From: Linnemannia schmuckeri
Taxonomy: Eukaryota; Mortierellomycota; Mortierellomycetes; Mortierellales; Mortierellaceae
DNA: 64,000 nucleotides
Assembly (NCBI GenBank): GCA_029449235.1
Contig: JANATG010000010.1
Span: forward strand, 992,001-1,056,000
Direction: 5' to 3'
Both the position numbers and the translations under genes were made by a program. Below are positions 34,016 through 46,289 of the stretch, in pieces (the first letter of the stretch is position 1; each line of letters begins with the position of its first letter). Under the pieces are notes generated by a model that saw only the letters and a program-made list of their open reading frames with translations, was not told where the DNA came from and searched no databases.

Positions 34016-36103
34016 TTTGGCTAACAAGGCTATTGGAGCGTAGTGAAAGGGGTAAAGGGTTATTTTAAAAGGGTGGAGAGTACGTCCACAATAAAAGAAA
34101 AGAAGAAAAAAAAGAGTGCTTGAAAAAAAGGCGCAAGAGTATGTTATAAAAACAGCTTAAAAAGAGTTGTGTTTGGAAAAGAGTGTTGTGTGTATGTTAT
34201 TTGTGTGTGAAGGGGTGAGGAGTAAAGCAAAGAAGAAAGAAGAAAGAGAGAAGAGGAGAAAAGAAAGAGGGGAAAAAAGGAGAAGAAATAAAGAAAGAAA
34301 GATGGAGTTAAGGGGTGTAACGCACTACTCAACATTATTTCCTTGCTCTGTGATTGGCCCATCGATCTCTGCCCTCCCGCCGCTTTTTGATATTTTTTTT
34401 TTTATTTTCCTTGCTCGGGAGAGCAGAGGTTGATCGCTCAGGATTCTCTGTACCTCGAAATTCGTACAGGCCATTACCTCTCACTCCCTCCATGGTCTGC
34501 GCATCCAGACCTCTCTTCTCACAAAATCGGAGGTTCAAAAAAGCATGTCCCCACAGGAAACAACTAACCAACCCAACCACCAACCTCCTACACAACTCCA
34601 GTCTGACCTAAAATATAACAGCAGTTGCCACGAATCTATCCCAAATAGAGGTCCCTTCTATCAAGAAAAAGGAAAAGCCTTAACAAGAACCAAAGCAAGA
34701 CCTGATTTCTGAACCCATTACCTCCCTTATCTTCTATGTGAGGATCACTGGTTATCAAGTACATTATTAGGTCAACTTGCAGTAATTCCGAGCTTGCTTA
34801 GGTTGAGAAACCAGTGGCTCAAGGAACCGCTCTATTATTCATTCCACACCTTTATTTTTTTTATTATTCGGTCAGGGTCGGATACTTCGGAATTCAAGCA
34901 CTCGTTCCTTTTTTTTTGTTGTTGTAGTTGTTGTGTTTAAGCCCTAAATGAGGTTGTCTGTCCTTCCGTTTGTCACCTGCAGCCACTTCAAACCCCCTCG
35001 CCCCTTTTTTTTCCACAGTCTCGCCCCCATGTCCTGCCCTGCATTGCGAGAGAAAAGGCAAAGCAAAATAAACAATGAGGTCAGACAGCAGCATCGACTT
35101 TTATTGTGAATGTGCGTGCCCTCCACCATAAGGATAAAACAAAAGACAAAATGCAACTTCGGCAAGCAGGCAGGCAGGTGGACGATAATTCATGGCGTGG
35201 GTCCTTCCCTGAGGGGAGAGGATCTGCCCTGGGGCACACAACAAACTCACACGCTAGCCCTCTTTTCCCTCGTGAACTTTATTAGAAGTTTGTTCTTTTC
35301 TTGTTTTCGTGCTTCATGCCGCATCAATCACACTTTACGCCCACGGCCACAATCTTTGCTTGGAGCGTTCGGATAATATTCAGCAGCTGTAAACATTAAC
35401 GAAAGGAATATAGGTGGCATGAATGAGGCGGGGGGACACAAGCAACTGTCGCATGCATTGATGCATGATCTCTTTTTATTTATTAACTGAGGGTTCCTCT
35501 CGTTTGTTGTATTTCGTTTTCTTCTCTTCCATGACGTTTGAGTGAATGAGTGGGTGGAGAAGGCCTGACCTGTGTGTAGCAAGTGACTCTGACCTTTGAT
35601 TAAATAAAATCTCCTACTGGGCCTGCCTGACACATGAAAGCATGAAAGGGTGGCGAGGATGCAATCCAGAAACACGTTGCATCCTTTATCTTAATTCCTA
35701 GGTTGTCTGTCGTTGCTGTTTCTAATTTCGTTGCTGCTGCTTCTGCTTTTGCTGTGGTCTTTTTGCGGCTGCTTGTTGCTTCTAGCTGTACCTCCTTGCT
35801 GTCGCTGTTGTTTAGCCCTCACAAACTAAAACGATTGTACCTGAGCAGTGAAACAGTGACGAAAGAAAAAAAAATCGCCGACGCCACCAAGTTAGCACAC
35901 ACACCTCAAGTCTCGTTAAGATTTACTTCTTCTCTCCATTTACCTCCTACTCATGCGCTTTTCACCAATGTTCTTGCATCTGACCACCCAAAGCACGTAG
36001 CCTTTCGCAAGCAATCGGAATTACGTCTTTGTTATTGACCAGACTCCATGTTTTATTTTAACGGTACTTTTAAAATAAGAGAAAAAAAACGAATGATGAG
36101 AGT
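34016..36103. other. Intergenic: bZIP promoter and 3' region of second F-box gene
   Basis: Two kilobases without supported genes. The part next to the bZIP leader is purine-rich on the plus strand (34220-34310). Open frames at 35100-36040 lack domains and are not annotated. Confidence 0.6.
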
Positions 36104-37918
36104 TTAGCCCCAATAACACATAGAAAGATAGATACCCACAGGATCATACTCGGAGCGACGATCACTCTCGCCGTCAAACCATCGACTCAGCTCTTTGACC
36201 CATGGCCGCTCCATTATAGCTCGGGGGCCCTCCAGACTGAGATGCATATTCTCCATGTCTGGTACATACCGGTCAAGAATCTGGGTCGAGACCATCTCGG
36301 GCGTCAAGAATCCTGTGCTGGCCGCGATTGCAATGCTGAGGTATCTCAGAGGAGGTTGATTTCTCGCCAAACCATCAAAAACAGAGAGATCCGGTAACAA
36401 TTCCCGTTGGAGAGAAAAGTGTTCAAGACAAGGCATCTTCTTGAGGAGTACATTCAAGATCGATGTCTGGGTTGTCGTGAGCTTGATGGACCGTCTTGAT
36501 ATGTACGTCTTCAATCGCAGCACCCGAATGGTATCCAGAAAGACCGGGAGTGCCTGCTTCTGTTCTGCCACTGGTACTTCTGTCCCTGTTGTTGTTACAG
36601 CTGTTGTTGATGGAGAAATTGCTGTTATTATTGCTGGTGGCGCTGTAGAGAGCTCCGACCCTGCTTGACTCTCCGAGGACTCCTCAGTGTCAATCGCTTT
36701 TAGAAACGCCTCGCTCGAGTTCCATAGCTCCAGCGACTCCAATGATCGAAAGCACTCCAACTGCATAAAGTCTCTAAGACTCGCCGCAGCCCATGGAAAA
36801 GGAAACGCCAACAACTTGAACCGGTTGCGCCCACCAATACTCTTGAATGCCAGCACCATCGAACGCATATTAAACTCTCCACTATATCGTTCCAGTGACA
36901 GGCTTGTCATGTGAGGCAAAATGGGCAAGAGAGCGACAATGCCGTTCGAGTCGACACAAGTGAGGGTTACTGTTTTGAACGATAGGACCACTGTAGGATC
37001 GATGGGGGGCAATGGGCGATCGTTGTTCTTGATATGGATGCTGACACATTCAACACTGGGAAAGATACTGTTAAGTTGAATAAGCTCCTGGATAGTCAAC
37101 GAGGTTGTGTCGAGAAGGAGGGTGGTGATTCCCGGAAAAACATCTGGAGGCGGGAAATCCTGTAATGGCGGTAATGTGGCAGTGAATGGGAGAAGGAAAA
37201 CAGAAGGCGCAGCATCATTGAGCTTGAACTCCAAGGGGATTCGTCGGACGTTAAGTTTGGTTAACTTTGGGCATACGTTCTGAAGGATGTCGACCATGGT
37301 GGCCCATAGCATGGGGCGGGGGTTCTGTTCGTACGCGTTGACGAACTCCAAGGTCAACAGGCGGGAGAGGACTAACCCTAAAGGGCTATCTAGGCCACTC
37401 TTGGGGTCAAGGAGGCATCTCGGACTGACGTGGGCGTTCCACTCGTCCATCGAGCCTTTGAACGAGTCGCCCCAAACATTGATGCTCAGCTCTGTCAAAT
37501 GAGCCCCCAGTGTAGCCCCTTCCCTGAACAACGGTCCAAAAACGCGATTAGTAGGCAAGGCAGTCGGTGTAGGGTTATTAAAGGCGAGCCGGAGGCTTTG
37601 CAGACGAAGCGAGCTGGCAAAGGCGTCAAAGGACGCAAAGTCCTCGTTGACAAGACCGAGGGACCTCAACAGCTGTCCTGCGTTGTGAATGATATTGAGG
37701 TGATCAGAGGACAGAGCGCGCCTGCTGTAAAAGTAGTGGTCAGGGATGCGGATGAAGAAGAAGGGCACACATGCTTGAAGAAAGGAATGTGACACCAGGC
37801 GAAACTTGGGGAGGTACCGTTTGCCGGCAGCGATGAGGACGTAGGAGAGGACCTCTGGCACGGCCAGTGCTTTTGTGGTAGCAGATATATTAGTGGGAAT
37901 GGCGGTGGCGCCAGACAT
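36104..37918 (-). CDS. F-box/LRR-like protein, second copy type
   Basis: Single-exon gene of 604 residues starting at ATG 37918 (MSGATAIPTN). The first 60 residues resemble a degenerate F-box (ALAVPEVLSYVLIAA ... FRLVSHSFLQAC). The remainder is a leucine-rich, RNI-like array (LRLQSLRLAFNNP, LESLELWNSSE, LRYLSIAIA) with a Thr/Ala/Ser linker near residue 465. It would act as a ubiquitin-ligase substrate receptor if the F-box binds Skp1. It is clearly divergent from the F-box gene at 30008-32212, so not a recent tandem duplicate. Start choice: the frame continues upstream through hydrophobic, pyrimidine-derived codons that look like leader. Confidence 0.75.
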   Translation of the reverse strand: MSGATAIPTNISATTKALAVPEVLSYVLIAAGKRYLPKFRLVSHSFLQACVPFFFIRIPDHYFYSRRALSSDHLNIIHNAGQLLRSLGLVNEDFASFDAFASSLRLQSLRLAFNNPTPTALPTNRVFGPLFREGATLGAHLTELSINVWGDSFKGSMDEWNAHVSPRCLLDPKSGLDSPLGLVLSRLLTLEFVNAYEQNPRPMLWATMVDILQNVCPKLTKLNVRRIPLEFKLNDAAPSVFLLPFTATLPPLQDFPPPDVFPGITTLLLDTTSLTIQELIQLNSIFPSVECVSIHIKNNDRPLPPIDPTVVLSFKTVTLTCVDSNGIVALLPILPHMTSLSLERYSGEFNMRSMVLAFKSIGGRNRFKLLAFPFPWAAASLRDFMQLECFRSLESLELWNSSEAFLKAIDTEESSESQAGSELSTAPPAIITAISPSTTAVTTTGTEVPVAEQKQALPVFLDTIRVLRLKTYISRRSIKLTTTQTSILNVLLKKMPCLEHFSLQRELLPDLSVFDGLARNQPPLRYLSIAIAASTGFLTPEMVSTQILDRYVPDMENMHLSLEGPRAIMERPWVKELSRWFDGESDRRSEYDPVGIYLSMCYWG

Positions 37919-38526
37919 GGACAGTGATAGGTAGTGATGGTCAAGGACGGAGAAGGAAGAAGTGGAAAGAAAAGAAGAAAAGAGAAAAGAAAAGAAGAAG
38001 AATCTGCATAATTTTGTGTTTTTTTTATAACGAGAGTACAACACAGCCGCAAAGGGAGATAAGATCACCGCAACGCAACGCGACCTAAGCATTGGGATAC
38101 CAAACACACACTGAAAATGACTTCGTTACGAATCTAGCACAACTCTGAGCGACAGAAAGCTTACCTACACTATGCGCCAATGCTACGCCCTCCGTAATTA
38201 CTGTTGTATGGAAGTGACCAGTGGACAACCTGACACGTCTCCGTTTTGACTTTGCCCATTAAGCCGATATCTTTTCTGTCCTTGTGACCGTTTTGCCACT
38301 TTTTGAGCAATTGAAAAGACGACGACAGGCCCTGTCAATATTCTTGTTCTTTGCTCTGCGCCCTTGCACAACCACACCCTTTTTCCTTTCTTCTTCTTTC
38401 TTCTCTTCTCACTACGCCCAATTAAACATAACAATCCACGCACGCCTACTCTCATTTCGTTATTCAACAGCGCAGCGCAAAGCGCCCCCTGTCCAACAAC
38501 ACAGTCTCATTCAATAGCACACACTC
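37919..38526. promoter_or_regulatory. Divergent promoter region, F-box gene / Atg15-like gene
   Basis: 608 bp between two genes read away from each other, so it should carry both promoters. T-rich and TATAA-containing sequence (TTTTTTTATAACG near 38021-38034) and a CT-rich block (38385-38415) are present. No coding exon seen. Confidence 0.6.
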
Positions 38527-40237
38527 ATGCGCACACTCCATTACCTCTTGGCATGCTCCGCCATTCTGGTTTCATGCTCCGAAGCATGGCAATGGCCAGA
38601 TCCTGCAGCAGCAGCACCAGGACCGCCTCAGATACCCTTCTCCTGGCCCCATCGCCGTCCTTCTCCTCCTCAACAGCAACCACAACCTGATTCAACCATT
38701 TTTCTCCCTAAAAAACAAACCTTGAAGCTACAACATATTCTCGCCCATGGAGCACCAGGCGCCAAGAGCGCCAAGGTTTTCCGTCGCTTGGCCATTGATC
38801 ACGAAACCCGACTTCAGATGGCCCAGGTCAACAGTCTCCTTGCTGCCGAGAGCCCCAGTCCTGGATCAACCTTTGAGCACTCTGTCAGTGATACCTTCTT
38901 TCCCATGGACGGAAGCGAATACGATGACGATTACAATGACAATGACGACAAGATACGCTCACAAAATAACAACAACGCTTTCCCTCTTCCCTGGAAACGA
39001 GCTCCCAACGCTGAAGATCATGCGACGGTTGTATCGATGGTTCGGATGGCACTCGATTGTTATGTCGATCCCAAACGACAGGGCTGGGTTGACATTGGAG
39101 ACAACTGGGATGTGTCCACCGAGATTGGGTGGCTCGAGGCTGGTCTGAGGGGATATGTTTTTGCATCGGAGGATCAGAAAACGGTCGTTATCGGTATCAA
39201 GGGTACCTCTCTCAAGCTCTTTGGCACAGGTGGCGGGCCCACCGGCAATAACGACAAGTTGAACGTATGTGTCTGGGTTTTATTACCCAACCAAAAAAAA
39301 AGTCTGTTCATTGAGTTGGTGGTGAGGGAAGGAGCTAACCAACGTTGTTTTGAACAATAGGACAACAAAATGTTTTCGTGCTGCTGTGGCAAGGTCGATC
39401 GGACCTGGTGGGGTGTTTGTGGATGTTACATGGGTGGAAACAGCTGCAACCAGCAGTGTCTTGTCGACGACGCGAAGAAGGATCTCGACGAGTCCGAGAG
39501 TTACTATGGTATCGGCCTTGTAAGTCCAACTCCCTCTTTTCGCATGTATTCCATTTTTTTTTATTTAAGTATCTGCATTCTTCTAACACAAGGAATCCCG
39601 TTCTATTACCTTTGGTCCGCCTATAGAAAGTTGTTGAAGCTGCAAAATCGTTGTACCCATATGCTAGCATTTGGATGACAGGCCATTCTCTGGGTGGTAG
39701 TGTTGCTTCTTTGTTGGGAATCAGAAAAGGCTACCCTGTCTTTACTTACTCGTCTCCTGGAGATGCCCGTTATGGCCAAAAGGTCGGACTCGTCAAGCCG
39801 AACCTGAAGGAATCCGATCTCGAAAAGATGCCTGTCTGGCAGTTTGGACACACTGGTATGTTTGCTTTTGTTTTTTACTATTTATGTTTTCACATCTATC
39901 TCAATCTCATTTTTTTGCTTGTTCAACCACTCACATTTGTTTTACATTTCTATAAAAACACATAGGCGACCCAATTTACATGGGAACGTGCAATGGTGCG
40001 ACATCAAGCTGTTACTCTGCAGGCTACGCGATGGAGACAAAATGCCACCTGGGCAGGACCTGCGTCTATGACACCATGACCGAGCTCGGCTGGCGACAAA
40101 ACATCCAGGGTCATACTATTTTCAAGTTCATCAGCGTTGTCGAGAACTGGTACAACATGACCAAAGGACGCGAAGAGGTCCCCAAGTGTCTCCCCCAGAC
40201 CGATTGCCAAGACTGTGTTCAATGGCAGTATGTTTGA
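38527..40237 (+). CDS. ATG15: Atg15-type lipase (autophagic body lipase)
   Basis: Class 3 lipase that in yeast degrades membranes of autophagic and multivesicular bodies in the vacuole. Four exons, 38527-39264, 39361-39519, 39627-39855 and 39966-40237, give 465 residues. The N-terminus has a hydrophobic signal-anchor (HYLLACSAILVSC), followed by a Pro/Gln-rich stretch. The nucleophile Ser320 lies in GHSLGGS. Asp345 in SSPGD and His374 in FGHTGDP complete the likely triad. The segment around SSCYSAGYAMETKC with the downstream LGW is typical of Atg15. An Asp/Asn-rich insert lies at about 135-160. The Cys-rich end (CLPQTDCQDC) fits the family. Start is the first ATG after the pyrimidine-rich leader. 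Confidence 0.88.
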
Positions 40238-40581
40238 ATGGTGCCAGCTGTAGTTGAGTTTTGGCTTGCTTTTTTTTTGTTTTTTTTCAATGTTTCTTTT
40301 TCGGCTTTGCACGCAATAAACTAAATATGCCGAGTCTAGAAACAAGAGTAGTCATGGTGACTTCTACATATACGTAGATGGCTTGAGTAAAAATAATCAA
40401 ACTACTGGTCTACAGTCTCACACTGAAAGGATGAAGCGTCGCCTAATATGAGGGCGCAGCGTAAAAGTGTAGCACTACTACATTGAACTTCTTGGGCATA
40501 TCTCGACGCGCCTCGATGAAAGGAGAGCAGTAACAGAGAAAAAAAAAAAGAGCGGGTAAGCTCAAAAGTTCCAAAAGAATG
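40238..40581. other. 3' flank of the Atg15-like gene up to the tRNA
   Basis: AT-rich 3' region with a likely polyadenylation signal AATAAA at 40315-40320. No gene seen. Confidence 0.55.
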
Positions 40582-40654
40582 TGGAGAATGAGAGACTTGA
40601 ACTCCCGACCTTCCGCTTTGGAGACGGACGCGCTGCCAATTGCGCCAATCCTCC
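40582..40654 (-). tRNA. tRNA-Trp(CCA)
   Basis: A 73-nt minus-strand cloverleaf with no intron. Acceptor stem GGAGGAT pairs with ATTCTCC (one G-T), discriminator A. The D stem is GCGC/GCGC around AATTGGCA. The anticodon stem TCCGT/GCGGA carries the loop CTCCAAA, anticodon CCA. The T arm is GGGAG TTCAAGT CTCTC. Just downstream on the minus strand comes TTCTTTT, a Pol III terminator. Confidence 0.95.
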
Positions 40655-40837
40655 TTATTTTGGTATTCCTGTCTGTATAATTTATATTTATATACAACTC
40701 TTAAAAAAGTTTAAGGGCTTTAAAATTCGGACTTTGAAAATAAAGAGCCAAAGATTGGCTTGAAAAGCATGTATATTGGGTATTTCTTTTCTGGCTAAAG
40801 GCAAGGGTGGTGGATTTGGCGTTTAAAAGGACCATGC

Positions 40838-40840
<3 letters not shown>

Positions 40841-40879
<39 letters not shown>
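40841..40879. repeat. T39 homopolymer
   Basis: Run of 39 T, 186 bp from the tRNA-Trp. Flanks are unlike those of the other T39 tract. Confidence 0.85.
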
Positions 40880-42834
40880 CACTTTGCCTTTGGTAATTGC
40901 TTCTAAAATGCGAAATAGTATCCTCTGACATATTGACAAAGGATGGGAAGTCCCCGTTTGCTACCTGTTCATCATGATTGGAAAGTTGGGGGTACATTGG
41001 ATTGAAGCAAACTATTGAAGATGGTGAAAGTAAAATTGCATGCTAGAAAAAGATAAGCTCTTTCAGGGTAGTTTTCCCCAGTACCTCATCTCGGTTCAAT
41101 GAAATTTTCATGCTACAAAGGCATTGGTATGTACTTAATTCAGGACTTTTAAAGATTAGCTTGTTATTGTTATCGGCTGCTAAACTGAATGAAAAGCTAC
41201 AGAGATGTCTGCTACGTTTCAAGATTTGGACCAGCTGGTCCATGCTTGTTCAATCTTTTATTTATTTTTGAGCTTGTATGTATCTGAACGAGGTGAATCC
41301 TATGTCCAAGACTACATTCTTTTCTCGCCGTTTTGCTTGTTTTGTATTGCGTTCCGGCATGGAAGCGGGAAGAGAGGCAGCTGTTCGTTCACACGCGGGG
41401 CCATGATGGTATGTGTGGTATGGTGTGGTTTGACAATCAACATTATCACCACATCCGAGGAGGAGGGATAACGAAATCAACAATAACAATCGGTGACAGC
41501 AAGACTGTACTTCAACACATGTCATGTTTTGGGTAAAATGGGGAGGGAGAGGGGGGACCATGAGCCGAGCGAAAAGAAGCTTAATAATTTCATTTTTGTG
41601 GACGTGGTTGTGTTGTGGTTGTTGGGCATCCAAATAAACGCGACCGACAGAAATATGCTACATAAATTTATGAATACGATTGCGGCAATGCTGAGTTGCT
41701 GCTTCCTGCTAAAGGCAATTATGGTTGTGTAAAAGGACAATGAGGGACAATGGAGGGAGGGAATGAAAAAAAGAGGAGATGGGAGTGGACTTTGAGGAGG
41801 ACGTGGTACAGACATGTGCTAATGGTTCTGTCATCTGTTCTCTCCCTCCAACCTGGTTATGATGGTCTCATTGACTCCGAAGCGAAAAACGTAACCGTTT
41901 CTCTTGCATTGATTTGGATTATTCTGGTGTTTGCTTTGCGGTGTGTGTATGTGATCAGTCAACTCGGGGCATTGGACCGTATCCTCTTATTCGTCCCTTC
42001 ATATTATTGTTGTTTTGTTCATTTTAACTTGTGGAGGAGTAATTGCGCGTGTTGCTTCTGACCTTGACGAAAATCGCGTACATTAAAAAGAAAATGCGGA
42101 GGTGGGAGTATGCGTCTCAATGATGGTTTAAGAAAGTAAAAACATAAAAAAAAAGGCAGAAGGGCTAGGTTCTGATTTTTTTTTTGATGAACAAAAATGA
42201 GAGATGTACCATGTTGCAAATACCTTAGATGCTCCGCTTGTTTCAAAGAGCATCATGAGCATGACAGTGTCAGGATATGATAGGCTAGGGGAATAAGGGA
42301 AGAGGCCTACCAAGGACCAAGCCAGGGGAATAGATAATAGAGCTATGTCTAATTGTGGAAGAGGAAAGAAAAGAACCAGAGCAATCAGAAGTGTGTCACT
42401 AGGTCTATTGTAGTCCCCTGAAATATTCACTTAAAGTAGAAGCCAAAGTACAAAAAAAAGAGCTGGCCAAAGCTTTTCCTGGGATTTTTTTTTCTCCCTT
42501 GTGAACTTCGCGTCCATCCACATCCCAGTTAGTTTGAAACCCTAAAAAAACAACAGATCTTGTTTTTTTCTTCTCTTTTGTTGTGCTTGGTGTTTATTGA
42601 GTATGATCAGTCACAGAACAAGAAAAAAAGATGGGAGTTCACACACAACAGAATTGGTTCTTGGCAGAGGCAGTGTTTGTGTATTTGCATTGTTAATGCT
42701 TGTTTGTCTGTGTGTGTGCATTGCGCTGTGGATATTGTTTTAATGACAGATGGTTATGCTTTCTGACTAAGGAGCAATTGCGTCCATGGATTCATAACTC
42801 AACAAAAAAATATAAAATAAAAGCACATTATTCT

Positions 42835-42836
<2 letters not shown>

Positions 42837-42875
<39 letters not shown>
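42837..42875. repeat. T39 homopolymer
   Basis: Second run of 39 T in the same gene-poor stretch. No target-site duplication seen at its ends. Confidence 0.85.
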
Positions 42876-42876
<1 letters not shown>

Positions 42877-45800
42877 GTGGGCGCAGAGACACATGTCTGC
42901 CGTTGGGAGGTAGAGGACGACATGTTGCACAAAGCAGAAAAAAAATGCACATAGTAAAAGATTCAATAGTCGTTGCCTGTTGTACCATTTCTTTGCTTAC
43001 AACCTCAAGGTGAGCGCTTTGCGCTGCTTGCATAAAAATAGGTCAGGGTGCCAACCTAAGAGCCGGTTAGCTGTTTGAGAAAGACGTTTTGTCTGTTGGT
43101 TATGAACAAGCCAGGATATTGAGTGTAATAACCATTTTTGTCGTTTATCGCTGTTGCTGTCGGGACCCGCGCTGACCGAGGCGAGAGGGAAGCGGGATTG
43201 TGATTGTAGTAATAAATAAACAAACGTCCACTTGAGCTACCTACTGCGAGGCAGTTGGGCCACATGCAAGATACGAATGGGTTTAAGAAAATAGAAAAAT
43301 AAGGAGGGTGCTATGTCAGATGAATTGTGCAGAAGAATATCTCTTATGTCCGAGGCGTAGGGGCCAACAATGAGAGGCGGAAAAAAAGGCGAGATGACTA
43401 TATTGTGCTTTTTGAGCGTGGAGTAGAAGATGAGAATCCACTTTAGGATGACCAATCTGGCCAAAATGGGAGAGGAGGAGGAGAAAGAGTGAAATAGAGC
43501 GCGCGAAGACAAACGAATGAAGGGCGACCTTTGTTTACGAACAAACAGCGTCAACTTGCACAAATAAAGAGAGCCCTTTTTCCTAGCAAGGACACAAGGA
43601 AAGAAGAGAAGAGAGATGTTTTGGCTCCCTGTTTGTTATAGTCGGATGATCGTACGAGAATGAGAGAGAGAAAAGGAACTGACATATGGGCTTGACCAAA
43701 CAGTGGTGGGTTTATTTTGATGGGTGGATAGGTGTGAGAATGAGAGGAGAACTTTTGGGATGTTCGATGTGGGAGAAAGAGTACGACACTTTACTCCACA
43801 CCTCTTTGGCACAAGGGGCGCAAATGCTGTAATAAAATTCCTTCAGAGAAGAAAAAGTGGCCCACAGACCCGTTATGAATTGACATTTCAACCCTCTCCG
43901 TCTCTTCCCCCTCTGCTCGTTGTGATTGTATTATCTGTTTCGAGGGGTGCCTTCTACTCTCCTTTGTCAATTGTCCCGTTGACGACAAGAGCAACCTTAC
44001 TCACTAACAAGTCCACTTGACCGTTCAATTCGCTCTCTCTTATGTTCCTTCCGTTGTCTCTTTGTCTCTCCTTCACTCCCCTCTTTCTTTCCTCTTCTTG
44101 TCCTTTCTCTTTTGTCCTTCCTTCCCCTTTCCCCTTTTCTTTTCCTGCTCCTCTTTCTCTCTCCCTCAATCGAATCAGATTCCTCCTCCTTCGGTTCATT
44201 CCTTTTCCTTTTCTGCCGATCTCACGACCACACGACATCCTCTCTTCTTCTTTTCACCTCATTCTCATTCCCTGCTCTCTCGTACCCCTTACTTTCTCAC
44301 CCATTTCAACTCCTGCACTTTCAGTAACTCACCTCCGCCCAGGAAATAAATACCTGCTACTTCAACACATTTTCCCCCTCCACACAGCAAACCTTCCACT
44401 CTTGTATGCCTCTTCAGTGAACCTCATATTCCTCACTTAGAAACTACCTTTTTATCACACGCCATCCATCCAACCGCTAACTGGACCGGTTCAACACTCG
44501 GGAAATAGACATTCGTCCTTTCGTATCACCATCCCATTGTTCCCTGACATCGCACTCGCCCTAGCCTCGTCGTTTTCCTCGTGCGCTTTCATATTCTTTT
44601 GTAAATAGGTAACGTATTCAGCAACAAGCGGAGGACCAAAACAAAACAGCAACCACCTTGCGACATATGCCTTATCATCAAAAGCCCTCTCCTTCTTCTT
44701 CATCACACGTTTTTTTTCGATCCCTCAATGGTACCTTACTCATGGCCTTCTCCCACGCCGCCTTCTTCATATGCTCGGCCCTTTCTCGCGCCCCATAAAA
44801 AGAGCGACCGTTATTCTGCTCATATCACATTGTCAGCACATACGCACACACACATGCCCTCTTCCTCGCTTGCATAATTTTAGATACCTGGCGAGGTATA
44901 CATGGGCGCTCGCATCCACAACCCACACAACCCACATCCCTGAGTCTTCTTTGTATCTCTACTAGCATTACACTCTCCCCAACCATTTAAGTGCAGGCGA
45001 GATTGCCCTTTTGGCAATTGACTTGAGAATATAGCCTGATTTTGTTACATTCCTATAACTACCAATTCACGGAGCATACATTGGTACATGGTTTAAGACA
45101 ATAGGTAATGGTGAGAAACAAACAAGAAGAAAAGAGTGAGGTTGACCAAGAGATTGGACAGTCAGGCCTGGACTGTTCTGCTTGGCTTGTTTTTTTGTCA
45201 TTTTCTCTTCGGTTTCCGGATTCTAGTCGACCCAATCGACAATTGTTGCTGGATATGGTTTAGAGATATCTCGTTTTTGACTTTGACTTTAATTCTGAAC
45301 TTTTTGTCTTCAGGCAGGTATCTATTGTTTTGTCCAGATAAACAAGGAGAACAAGAGAAACCAAGTAAGAAAAAGGGTAATGTGAGCCGCAGTAGGAAAA
45401 AGATAACTAGAAGAGGAAGTGAAAGAGGGCAGCGGAATAGCTAATGGTGAGTGAATGTGACAAAGAAAAGAAGCGAGGTGGTGATGCAAAAGGTGATCTA
45501 TGGGTGAGGCTAAGGAACGAGGTGATTGATCTTCCGAGGAACCTGGTCTCAGATTTCAGGCACGACGCATTTTTTATTTGCACTCAGTCGATCCAGGCAC
45601 ACATCTCTACAAGATCGCCAGGTGCATACAGAAAAAAAGCCCGATCGATTGGTGGAGTTGCAAGAAGGAAGAGTAAGGGATCCATAACTGCAATAGAACA
45701 AAGGAGAGCGGCGGGAGAGGGTTTATTACGGTAGGCTTAGAAAAGAGACAGAAAAAAGGAAACTTAGTTTTTGAGGGCGGGATATATTCCAGTCCACTAT

Positions 45801-46289
45801 GTGGAAGGAATGAAGGAAGGATGGAGGGTTGTTCGACCATTATTCCGAGACACCATTCCAATGCACACTTGTTAGAGGTGCGCCACTTCTCCACAAAGAG
45901 AATTGTTGCGATGAATGTTATTTCATTTCTTTGTTGTTACCGTTTGTTAGCTCTCAACGGATAATTTGGATACATAATCATTCTCCCCTCCTCCCGTTCT
46001 TGTCACACTCTTGTTGCTGCTCACTCGCCCAGCTTTCTTTGACCGGTGGGGCTAACCACTTCTCGGTTGATCCATCAGTCATCCACTACCCGCACTCCTC
46101 ATCTCTCTTGTCTTCCATCACACTTTCTCGTCCTCATCCACTTTGAGCAGCCTCACCAGCTGCGTCTGATTCCACTCTTGCACGTGTGTGTGATCGTGCC
46201 TATGGTCACACTCAGAAGCTGACTTTGTTCTCCCTTTACTCCCTTATTCAACAAGTTACTCACTAGCTTCTAGAAAAAACACATATACC

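Larger units (their letters stand above)
40655..46289. other. Long gene-poor intergenic region
   Basis: 5.6 kb without a supported protein gene. It holds two T39 runs (40841-40879 and 42837-42875) with unrelated flanks, a pyrimidine-rich block at 44030-44170, and pyrimidine-rich sequence before the 7TM gene start. A 70-codon minus frame at 44491-44703 has protein-like composition but no recognisable domain. I saw no transposon ends or tRNA beyond the tRNA-Trp. Confidence 0.55.

Noticed and set aside
40841..42875. T39 tracts as poly(A) tails of retroposed copies
   Set aside because: The sequences next to the two tracts do not resemble each other, and no target-site duplications were seen.
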